Shown here one piece after another: positions 1 to 10,529 of a stretch of 21,980 nt of DNA. Position 1 is the stretch's first letter, and each line of letters opens with the position of its first letter. This stretch comes from Condylostoma magnum (lineage: Eukaryota > Ciliophora > Heterotrichea > Heterotrichida > Condylostomatidae), in NCBI GenBank assembly GCA_920105805.1, contig CAKKTI010000344.1:1-21980 (forward strand). The letters run 5' to 3'. The notes under the pieces were generated by a model. That model saw only the letters and a list, made by a program, of their open reading frames with translations. It did not search any database and was not told the origin of the DNA. The position numbers and the translations under genes were made by a program.

Positions 1-3000
1 GTTTTTGTACAAGCCTGGCAAACCATAATTCAAGAAGGAGAGCCCTATTAATTCCAAAAGGGCTATAATAATGTGCAACTTGAACCCTTTTAGTACGATT
101 TTACGTCATCGTATGCAACTAGCGATGTTCAGCTATACTTTTGAATGAGGCCGTAAAACTCAGAAAATTCGATTGTTGTACGGCTTAATTTCTCTGGAGT
201 CACTTTAGAACTCAGATACGAGTCTCCTAATTTAGTGTTGTACTTTAATTCAACTTAGAATATATCCTTAAATATTGGAGAAGATATCGTTGTATGGCAG
301 TTATGCTACCTTATCTGAAAGTAAGAATCAATCAAATTAGAGGTGTATAGAGCTTATGATCGGGAGTTTTTCAGTGATAGTAGTATGCTTTTGCTTGCAT
401 ACTAGTCAAATCTCTCAAACATAGTTATAGGCTAGTTTTTTGACGGAGTAGTTATGGATTTGAGTATAAATGATGCTTAAACCTCATCCGATGTGTGAGA
501 AATCTTAGACTCAAATTATTATCACAAATCTTACTATAACTAGTGGTTCCTTAAGAATTACAGCTTTATTTTCACTCTTCGTGGCATAAATTCCGAAAAC
601 TAAGGATTTACTTCTAACTCAATACAGTTTCTTGATAACTGCCGCTTTTCCTAAATCGAGAGCCCACAGTGCGAAGATTCTACTGCTTTTTACTTTGAAT
701 TTTGGTTTAAAGATATGCAATAAGTTGCAGAGTAAACTTTTCTACGATATAAGAATTAAAATTAATCAATATGTGGATTGCAGAAAAAAACTGGTAACAT
801 TTATTTCTATTGTGCTGGAGTAACCCATTGAATAGGCTTTCCTAGTACTAATTATATGCATGTCTAAGTAATGCATAAAGATTCATAGGTAAGAGTGTCT
901 ACCAACGGACAAAAGCAAACTATGACAGATAATACTATAGCACCTGGAAATATTGTTATAGAAGTGCTATCAACAACAGATATATTGAACAATGTGTTAA
1001 TATCAGCTGATACTTCCTTATTTTACGACTCATCCTGAGATAATTGCTACTAAAATGATACAAATGATTGCCCAATTTGCTAACTAATTAAAACAACACA
1101 TAAATGTTAGGGCATATAAACTGGACATCCTTAAGTAGACTGAAATGCTTGTACTTCCAGCTACTATAAGTCAGACATAACTTAGTAATGCATACCTGAA
1201 GCTTGCCCATTTAGTTACACTACAACGCTTACAAACACATGTGAATTACAATACTGTGATTTAGACTTAGTACTGCAACCCAATTATCCCATTCCTAATG
1301 GCTTTTAATTAATTAATGATTAGATTCAGTTTGACGAATAAGGAGCTTCGTTTACTCAGTACTCTTTTATTTAAATCCAAGATGAGAATAATGTTCCTAT
1401 TAGGCTTTCTCCTTATACTGGATTCATGGGATGGATAAAAATCGATGAAACTGGTAGTATTATTCATGCTTTTTATAACAGCAATACAAGATTTTTTATT
1501 TATTACCATACTAATTAGTCAATAATCTTTTAATGAGATGACGGGATAGTAAGTGTAGAAATATAATAAGAATGGAGTTTTTTCTACTATGGATTTAATC
1601 AAGCCCTTGACGAAGTTTACTATGGAGTTAATGATAATTTACAAGTATTAAGCAACCAGAAATTACCTTTATTATATATGGGAACTTAAGCATTAATAGG
1701 TGCTAAATCTATGGTTAATATAAATAGTGCTAATTAATCTTTCACAGGCTAATTATTCTCTTTAAAGATACTACAGTGTGAATTTGATACTAATTTAATT
1801 TCAGATTTAAACATAAAAGGATGCAATGGATGTAATTTTTGTCCAAAGCAAACCTTAGGTCATTGCATCATTTGCTCTTAAACCTAATATCTTTAAAACA
1901 ACGACTGTATTGACTGCCCTAATTGCTCGATCTGTGATAATAGCGGAAACTGCTCTGAATGTTTATCAGGATTTGTGCTAGTAAACTAACGATGTCATAC
2001 CTGTGACTCTTTTTAAGGATATTCAGATAGTTTTACGTTTAATTACCAGGTTTTGAACAACTAATAACAAGATTGGCTGAAACTAAATTGCTAGGAAGTT
2101 TGCGGAGATGGATTTCATATAGACTAGGAGTGTGATGATGGTAATTTGATTAATAAAGATGGATGTAATGCATAATGTTAAATAGAAGCAGGAGCTATAT
2201 GCTAATCAGCCGATGAAAACAGCTAATCTAATTGTATGGTAAGCTTAGGATATCCATCATTGCTGTATCTAGGAACTAAAGATTATGTTGTATACTTAGT
2301 ATATTCATTACAAAGTATAATTTAAGCTAGTTAATCAGTTACTCAAGATGACTTTTTAGTCTAAAGTGAAGATACAATTCTTGAGTTTGATATTAGATTA
2401 TTTGATAATGAGCAATCATTTGAGATAAGGATATACATAGATTCACTAGATTAATCTGAATTCAAAGTACAATTTTTAAGTCCAAGTAAAATCACAAATG
2501 CTTTAAATTCTCAAGATTTACTTACTGAGTTATAGATAACTGTTGATACACAATGCACAAATTACTTAAATGGACTGTGCCTGGAATGCAATTAAAACTT
2601 CATATAAAGAAACAATAAATGTGTATGTGAAGGTGCAATTAATCAATCTTTTGAGTGCATTAGCTGTGCATCGCTATGTGAAGAATGTTCATTAAGAGGA
2701 GAGTATCTTGCTTGTAATAAATGCACTAACGGGTTCTTTTTATTATTTGACTATTGCCGACAATGCAACCAATTCGAAGGCTTTTCTTTAGACTTTGAAT
2801 ACGCTTTAGAATAATTGAATTAGAGTTAAATTGACTTTCTATTAGAAAACTGTAACGAGAAATGCGGAGATGGGATAAATCTAGGCTAGTCTGAATGTGA
2901 TGATGGAAATCAAATCAACGGAGATGGATGCACTACTAATTGCCTTATAGAAGAAGATATTGAAAACCCTGAAGTTAAGCTAACCTACATAGATCTAGTG

Positions 3001-4824
3001 GATAATAAGTATATAATAAGTGCTAAATTCTCACAGAGGGTTCAATCTAATGCGAGTATAAATGATTAGGTATAGGTGGAGATAGAAAATGTTGATTTTA
3101 GTATGTATATTTAAAACTAAGACTTATATTTCCAAGAATTTGAAATAGAAGTATAAGTAGAGCAATCAGTGCTATTGAATACAGAGGTTTAAATCACATT
3201 TTCACAATTAATAGTAAATATTGCTAGTTTAGATCTAGCTTAAAAGTCCTTTAAAATTAAGCTATAAGATGAGTATATCTAAGACAGCATTTAAGCAATT
3301 CAGAGCGGGTAAGTGGCATCTGGTGCAGCTATGGGAGCAGGTCTAGGCTTATCTCATTTAGTATCATTATGCGGATTCCCAATTGACGCTACAGTAATAT
3401 GAAGATCCCTACAAATCATGCAAATAATTAACTTACTCTATCTATTAAATTCTCCGATGTCTGGAGATTTAAGAATATTCTATAGGACATGAGGTTTTGC
3501 TAATATGAAATTTATCCCTAACCCGTTTAGTGGATTGATAGATGAACACGTAATCTGGGACTAAGGATAATTAACCTAGTCGGAAATACCCAATAATATA
3601 CTTTTAATCTCTGGATCAATTTTCGGATTTTGAATCATGATAATTGGATTAGGAATCATTGCAAAAATACTGTAGACATTCATAAAAAAGTAATTTATAT
3701 CAAATTTAGTTTAAAAGTTCCATTATGCAGCTATTTTGAAAGCCCTTGATGAAGGATTTTTAATGATTTTATTAGGAATTTTTTCATCTTTAATTCAAAT
3801 AGAAAATTCAGCGGAGTGGTGAATGTCTATTATATTTGGAGTTTTATTTTCAATAGCCTTCTATAGCATTTTGGCAATTATCATTTACAAACAAATTGCT
3901 AAGTAAAATCACGAACATTTAAAGGATACTAGTCATTTACAGGCTTATGGAACCTTGTATGAGTCATATAATACACTTTATAGATTTAAAGCAACGTTTA
4001 TTATATTCTAATTTTTAAGGAAATTCCTCCTTGTAGCTATTTTAGTATTCTTTTAAAATTACTAAGAGTTTTAATCAATTGCAGTATTAATTCTGCAGAT
4101 TATTGTAATTTTTAAATAGTACTTTATAATCGTCCTTATTATAAGGCCTTACTAGAAATAGTTTATAGGAAACTTCCTTTAGATTTTTAATGAAGCTATT
4201 CTTATAGCATGCTTAGCCATAAATCTGTATTTTTTTAGCTCATTCCAAATAGAAACAAATGCTAATTTGCTGACTTTATCATACATTACCATCTACATTT
4301 TATTAGGGCTGATAGGATTGAATATGTGTATTTTCTATTTCATCATAGTATTAAATTTGATCTAAAAGTACAGGGCAAGAAAAAGAAACCAAGTTACTGC
4401 TTTGAGCTAAGCAAAGATTTAACCAGTTACTGTTATAAACAACTCTAATAGTGATAATTTACAATCGAATTCAGATTAAGAATTGCAGGTCAAAAACTAG
4501 AATAGATTAATTAGTAAGTTTTAAACTATGTGAAAATATGATGCAATCTTAGAGTTATACAATTTTATTTTATTTAAAAGTCCAAAGACTTATGTTCTAT
4601 ATTGACTGCTTTTGTAAAATAGTGTATATAACACTATTAAACTTTTCTAAAAGTAGTTGATAAAGAGATTGCACTTAGTAAAAGGCTAAATAGTTATAGA
4701 TAATGTATTACAAACTAAGATAAGTAATATTTACATTAAGTATTTTGATAGCCAATTGTATATTAAATTTGATGTTAAGACTAGCATTTTTTCAATATCT
4801 CAAAATTCATACATTTATTCTTAA
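1..4824 (+). CDS. Giant surface membrane protein, LamG-like + Cys-rich + DUF4215 + multi-TM (5' partial)
   Basis: The frame is open from base 1 when TAA/TAG are read as Gln and TGA as Trp; the N-terminus lies outside the window and 1,607 residues are visible. In order (window residues): three beta-rich concanavalin/LamG-like regions near 38-150, 220-330 and 425-595; a Cys-rich module with C-x-x-C spacing (605-690); a DUF4215-type repeat (CGDG...ECDDGN...DGC, 701-730); a second Cys-rich module (845-930); a second DUF4215 repeat (955-980); then about seven hydrophobic segments from residue 1104 to 1455 and a cytoplasmic tail. Ciliates have many surface proteins of this build; the ligand is unknown. 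I place the stop at TAA 4822 because the 44 codons before it hold no TAA, TAG or TGA. A TGA at 4531 or 4603 is a possible earlier stop. The family-level call is secure; any role as receptor or sensor is inference. Confidence 0.8.
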
Positions 4825-4856
4825 ACCGCGACTTTTGGAAAATCTCCATATTATTA

Positions 4857-7784
4857 ATGAAATAACATTAAACTTTTCGTGAGTTTTCAACAAGTCCATT
4901 TGATTTGATTCAGCTGTTTAACTTTCACAGAATATTAGACGGAATAAGCTGAAAATCTTTAGAATAACTAGGAGGCATTTAAGGGCTTTGCAATGGAATA
5001 AGAACAGATCCAATGAATGGGATAGATAATCAGGCAAGCTTTAATAGAAGAATATATTTTGGCTCTAATGAATAAGTAAAACCTCCTTAAAACCGCTACT
5101 TTTACCATGTCCTAAGAAATTTAAAAGACAAGACTCTTTTAATATTCATTGTATCAGGACTCATAACTCTAATTTTAGGACTAATCAACGATTTGCAATA
5201 TGGATGACTTGATTCTTTCCTTATATTTTTCACAGTCCTAAATGTCCTATTAGTCAGCTCGATCACTGACTACATAAGAACGAAGCAATTTAATAAGTTA
5301 GAGAAGGTAGAATAAAGCTAATCTGTAATAGTAACTCGCAATGGAAATGAAATGGTGCTTCCAATATCAGAACTGCTAGTGGGAGACATAGTTCAAATCA
5401 ATGCAAACTAACAAATTCCTGTTGATGGAATTTTAATCACAGAAGAAAGCCTTATAGTAGATGAGAGTGATATAACAGGAGAAAGTACAACAACTATTAA
5501 ATCTTTATTGCCGAGTTAAGACAAATTTCCAAATCCCTTTCTAATTTCAGGGTCAGTCGTTATTGAAGGAAGTGGTAAATATGTAGTATGCGCTGTAGGA
5601 GGAAACAGTATTATAGGAAAACTCGAGAGTAAAGGATATAAGAGCACTTACTATGGCACTCCTTTATAGGAGAAATTCGACAGAATTTCCTTTGTGCTTT
5701 ATATTATTGGACTGATCTCCTCTGGAATAGCTTTTACTATATTATTTCTAAATGAAATAGGGGAAAGTAAAACGTATGATTGGGAACTTGTACTGTTTTA
5801 TGTTATTTTTGCGATTTCAATACTCATTATTGCTATACCTGAAGGCATGCCGTTGTCTTTAACATACAGCACCTTCTTTGCCATAAGGGATTTAAAGCGT
5901 AACAATGTTTTTGTCAAGAAGTTTATTGGATGTGAGACAATGGGAGCTGTTAACTTTTTATTAACTGATAAGACAGGTACACTTACCCAGAATAATATGA
6001 AATTCGATAAGATTACAATAGGAAATGTAAACATAGACAAATCCGATGTATGGAGTCTTAATTATACAACTAAAAAGCTATTAGGCGAATGCATTGCAAG
6101 AAACACAAACGCTAATATCATAGTCAGTGATACAAATGTAAGAAGAGTAGGAAACTAAATAGACTGTGCTCTTTTAATGATGCTTAAAAGTTTTGGACTC
6201 GAATACAACGCTTTTAAATCAATTAAGTATCAAAAGCAGTAGGATTTTTACACACCCTTTAAAAACTACAGTGCAACTCTGTACCAATTTGAAAACTTCG
6301 ACTAAATTTTATACTTAAAAGGCTCATGTGACTACGTGCTTTAAAAATGTTCCAAAGTTTATATGGAAAACAATGAAATATAAGATCTAAGTGACTAAAT
6401 GCTGAATGTATTTAAAGAAACACAGTATTAATATGAATAGGAGTAAATGAAGGTGATAATGATTGCTTACAGGCCTATAAACGGAGATTAGATTATATAG
6501 GACTTAAGCCAGGAACCGTTAAATGATTTGATTCTTGTAGCTATGATTGGAATAAAAGACCCGATCCGTCCAGAGGCCCACGGATAAATACAAAACTTAG
6601 CTCAGGCTGGTTTGAACTTCAGAATGATAACTGGAGATAATCTAGGAATAGCCTAAACAATAGCAAACGACGCTGGTATAATAAAGCACTCGGATTATGA
6701 TTAAATAGACGATTAGACTATAGAAAGCTCTGAGTTGATCAGAAACATAGGAGGAATAGAATAAGAGTATGATTAATATGGAAATGTTATAAGTTACTCT
6801 TTTATCAATATGGAAGCCTTTTCTAATGTAATTTCTAGGTTGAAGGTAATAGCTAGATGTACTCCTATAGAAAAACTAGCAATTGTTACATCTTTGTAAA
6901 AGTTAGGAATGACAGTTGGGTATATAGGAGATGGCTCTAATGATGCTTTAGCTTTAAGATATGCAGATGTTGGAATTGCTATGAGAAATGCCACAATTGC
7001 TACAAAATCAGCTTCGGATATGGTTTTGATGGATGATTCACTAAAAGGAGTTTTATAAGCTGTTAAGTCTGGAAGAATGATTTGTAAGTCTGTTCAATGT
7101 TACTTATAATTCATGTTCACTAGCATAGCTGTGGTACTTTTAGTGAATATGATGGGAATCTTTATAGTTCAAGATCCACCTATGTACTCCTTACAGATTT
7201 AATGGATTAATATAATAGGGAATATTATAGCTCCTATTGCGATTTCAACGTAAAGTCATGGAAATTGGATTCTAGCTGAAGGGCCACTTGATAGAAACTC
7301 TTATTTAATTGATAAGTAAATGCTTATTTAAATTATACCCCAGTTTTTGTACTAAACCATTGTTTGCATAGTTATTTAATTCACAGGAAATAGCATAATG
7401 GGATACTAAGCAGGATGGGAGTAACAGTATGACTAAGATGATAGAGGAAAGCATTATACTTTGCTATTTTAAGCCTTATGTTTAATGTAAATTTGCAACT
7501 TATTGAACTGTAGGAGGTAATCACCAGAATAAATGAATATTTTCAGTGGAGTTCATAAGAATTATATATTAATTGGAATGACTGGTCTTTGTTTAGTTAT
7601 TCAGTATACTATATGCACTGTATTTGTAGTACAATTCAAGATATCACAGCTGAGTATTGGAGAACATGCTATTTGTATAGCCTTAGGACTTGGGTCTTTG
7701 TTAATTGGCTTTGCATTCGGAGTTATGAATTACAAATAAGGAGAAATAGTTATAAAAGAGCCAGAAGCTAGGAGTTTATTATAA
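4857..7784 (+). CDS. P-type Ca2+-transporting ATPase, PMCA (P2B) type
   Basis: A 975-residue pump predicted to move Ca2+ out of the cytosol using ATP. The N-terminal GLCNGIRTDP...RRIYFG stretch matches the PMCA start (GLC...RR..FG). Further motifs are TGES with E209 (actuator), PEGMP at 328 in M4, the phosphorylation site DKTGTLT with D371, KGSCDYV (nucleotide domain), DPIRPE, TGDN at 592, and GDGSND with D696. About ten membrane segments are present. The start ATG 4857 is the only one that keeps the N-terminus before GLC; it follows gene 1 by 32 bases. The long calmodulin-binding tail of animal PMCAs is missing: the protein ends about 20 residues after M10. M6 reads W-I-N-I-I-G-N, with Asn789 where Ca2+ pumps have Asp. 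The stop is TAA 7782; no in-frame TGA exists nearby. The family is certain; ion specificity is less so. Confidence 0.95.
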
Positions 7785-7820
7785 TTTATTTAATCACATA
7801 TTTTAACTTAACAATAATCA
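7785..7820. other. 36-bp AT-rich gap between convergent gene ends
   Basis: Both 3' untranslated regions and both poly(A) sites of the ATPase and the SPOUT gene must fit in, or overlap across, this stretch. It is almost pure A/T. On the ATPase side further in-frame TAA triplets follow at 7791, 7809 and 7815. On the SPOUT side the TAA stop is followed directly by TGA (7820-7818). No hairpin or other element is evident. Confidence 0.6.
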
Positions 7821-8771
7821 TTAATCCATACCTAATTTTCCTAAAGCAGGTACCATTCTAGACAACGATATTAAAACGGCTTCCTCAGTCCTAATTGTCC
7901 TAGTTCCTTGGTTCTTCCATACATTTACATAAAAGTTGAAATAATTACTTATATCATTATCATCTAAATTTTCATCAGATTATATAATATCCTCTAACCC
8001 ATCTAATCCCCCATAAACAATTATACAATGATTAAACCTAGGAAACTTAGAAAACTTTAAGCTTTTCCCTTTATCAGAAGTACCAATTTTTAAATCATAC
8101 CCTCCATCATAAGGACACTAATCAAAAACATCCATGAAGTTTTCAGCAATTCTGGTCTAGTATCCCCAATACACTCCAGTTTCTTCTACTACTTCCTATG
8201 GAGAGACAATCTGCCCAACTAGTCTTTTATTCTACTAAGACACATCTAATTTAACAGTAACTCTGGTTCCTGGGTCAATTTTCATATCAACCTGGCAGTC
8301 TTTAACTAATCCTATATTCACTCATGATCCTTAATTCTACTTAGAGGGCCGTGACACAGTAACACCTTCTCTGTATTAGAAAACATCCTGTTTTCTTAGG
8401 TGGTGGGGAGAGTCCAGGGGGTTCATTAATCCAGAAAATTTAAGGTCTGGATGTCTAGGGAACAAAGTTTTCCTTAAGTACTAAGGAGTTTCTAAGTACT
8501 GAAGATTTCTAGTAAAAAATCCCAAAGCTTCGTGCTTTTGGTTTGCTGTTCTTTAGGTTTGATTATCCTGTATTATAACTATCTCGTCTATGTTGAAAAT
8601 AGCTGCACTTCTGGAAATTTGACTGACTAGATAAGCTCTTAACTCCTAAGACTGTGCATTATATAGTATTGAGTCTGGAATTGCTATACTTATTGTTCAT
8701 TTACGACCCTTTTGCCTCTTTTGTGGTCTTGAATCGGTAGACTTTTACCTTTTTTGAGGCAATTAATCCAT
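7821..8771 (-). CDS. SPOUT1/C9orf114-type RNA methyltransferase (PF02598)
   Basis: A 316-residue protein of the trefoil-knot SPOUT family, predicted to methylate RNA with S-adenosylmethionine. It aligns by eye along its length with human SPOUT1: a basic N-terminus (KRQK...KRQKGRK), WTISIAIPDSIL at residue 25, ARAYLVSQ-like helix, LQYLETPQYLRK, FPRHPDLKFSGLMNPLDSPHH, DPGTRVTV, VYWGYQTR, YDLKIGTSDKG, VYGGLDGLE, and the C-terminal TRTIRTEEAVLISLSR signature. The conserved Trp25 is encoded by TGA (8699-8697), direct evidence that TGA is sense. The start ATG 8771 is the only Met before the domain; the kinase gene starts 17 bases away on the other strand. Termination is TAA followed at once by TGA, after 52 codons without any stop triplet. 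The human homologue is linked to rRNA modification and spindle function; the ciliate target is unknown. Confidence 0.95.
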
Positions 8772-8788
8772 TATATATTGAACAATTT
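8772..8788. promoter_or_regulatory. 17-bp divergent intergenic region (SPOUT / kinase)
   Basis: Only 17 bases (a TATATATT-like A/T run plus gaacaatt) separate the two divergent ATGs. Whatever promotes both genes must be this short or lie inside coding sequence. Role inferred from position only; no known motif is claimed. Confidence 0.45.
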
Positions 8789-10528
8789 ATGAGTTTTAAT
8801 CTAGAATAAGCAATATAAGTGGGTGATATCTCCTCAATTTCCAGATGATTATCGCAAACCCCAGACTGACTTACTTAAAAATTTAATGAAAGCCTTGAAT
8901 CTCCACTACATCTAGCAGTTAAGTTCTCAAATTTGACTCTAATTAAACTTTTCCTTAACTTCAATCATCCCCTAGACTCTCTAAACAATTTCTAAGAAAC
9001 TCCTCTACACTATGCCGTTGCAGAAGAAAACAAGGAGATAGTCTAATATCTTTTATAACAAGGTGCTAACCCAGACATAGAGGACAGCAGAGATGGGGGA
9101 ACTGCCCTTCATCACAGTATAGTAAGCGGGAATATATAAATAATCAAGGCGTTGTTGCAAAGCTCTGCTAAAATTAACTCCTAAAACACCGCCGGGGAGA
9201 CTCCATTGCACCTATCAGTTGAATTGCAGTAGATCAATGCAGTTAAACTATTATTGATGAATGGAGCAGACATAGAAAAACCTGATGAAAATGGAAACAG
9301 AGCTATACATAAAGCATGCAGAGTGAATGATACAGCAGTACTAGATTTACTTGTTAGTTATAAAGTAGGAATTGATGTTCAGAATAATAGGGAAGAAACA
9401 CCCCTTGCAGTAGCAATAAGACACAGAAGTGTACAGGTAGTGTATAGGTTAGTAGAAATTGGAGCCAAGGTAAGGAAAGATACTGTAAGACTGGCTAGGG
9501 AGACTGGGATGGCTAGTTTGTGATAATTTCTTAATCAGGTGTATTAAGACAGGGAAGTCGTTGATTCTATTTCTAGTACTGATGAGGATTAAGAGCTAAA
9601 CCAGTATAAAAAGAAAGTTGAGAAGTTATAGAATCAAGTAGTGAAATTGTAAAAGGAGAAATAAGAAATATAAGAAATCGCATCAGTGCTGAAAAATTAG
9701 TTGAATTAAAAGCAGAAAATCATCACTAATAACAGAAATTTGATAAGATTTGTAAGTTAGCAGGAGATTTAGATACAAGAGATGATTGGTAAGGGAATGT
9801 ACGGAGAAGTGTATTTAGCCTAGTGGTTTTATACCAAAGTTGCTGTTAAAAGATTTCTCATAGAGGACATATAAGACTTTATAAATGAAATTGAGATTCT
9901 TAAGAATATAAGGCATCCTAATGTAATAATTTGCCTAGGAGTATGTGCGGATCCTATAATGATAGTGATGGAATACATAAGCAACGGATCCCTTAGTTCT
10001 TATATGCAGCAAACTGAGATTGACCAAAGACAAAAAGTACAGTTTGGATTAGACATAGCATACGGAATGTGCTTTCTACATGAACAAGATCCCCCTATAA
10101 TACACAGAGATCTAAAACCTATGAATTGTTTAGTTGACCACGGCTTAAGAGTTAAAATAGCTGATTTTGGACTTGCTAAGATCAAAGAACAAACTATCAA
10201 GGAAAGTTAGGCTCTAGGAACATATAAATATATGGCTCCTGAGGTTATTTTGGACTAAAGATATAGCCAGAAATCAGATGTATATTCCTTTGGAATTCTT
10301 TTATGGGAGATAATGAGTGGTCAAAAGCTCTATGAAAACTTACAGCCTATTTAAGTTGCTTATAAGGTAGTCTAAGAGTAATTACGACCTGAAGTGGGCG
10401 GCAATTTTCCTATGGCTGACTTAATTGTACGTTGTTGAGATTAGAATCAAGATAATCGGCCTTTATTTCATCAGATTATACAAGAAATTAAAAATTTTGG
10501 TATTAATAATTCTATTATTCTAAATTAA
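8789..10528 (+). CDS. Ankyrin-repeat / coiled-coil / TKL protein kinase
   Basis: A 579-residue soluble kinase predicted to phosphorylate Ser/Thr (possibly also Tyr). Residues 36-235 hold about six ankyrin repeats (SPLHLAV, TPLHYAV, TALHHSI, TPLHLSV, RAIHKAC, TPLAVAI), expected to bind a protein partner. Residues 250-310 are Lys/Glu/Gln-rich and look like a coiled coil. The kinase domain runs from 330 to 570: glycine loop GKGMYGEVY at 334, Lys354 (AVK), HRDLKPMN with catalytic Asp441, DFG with Asp459, MAPEV, and the TKL motif CWDQNQDNRP, in which the invariant Trp550 is a TGA codon. All catalytic residues are present. The start ATG 8789 gives one uninterrupted frame. TAA 10526 ends it after 27 stop-free codons; the next in-frame TGA would lie some 140 codons further on. 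The hydrolase ATG follows after one base. Confidence 0.93.
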
Positions 10529-10529
10529 G

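Noticed and set aside
632-823. 63-residue standard-code open frame
   Set aside because: It is out of frame within the large surface-protein gene and has no features of its own.
5798-6040. Minus-strand open frame opposite the ATPase phosphorylation site
   Set aside because: It is the antisense shadow of a conserved ATPase region.
9752-9766. A 15-base GT...AG stretch inside the kinase that looks like a heterotrich mini-intron
   Set aside because: Keeping it gives VSQQEIQIQEMIGKG, which fits the usual residues before a kinase glycine loop better than the spliced version. A 15-base intron is frame-neutral, so only RNA could settle it.
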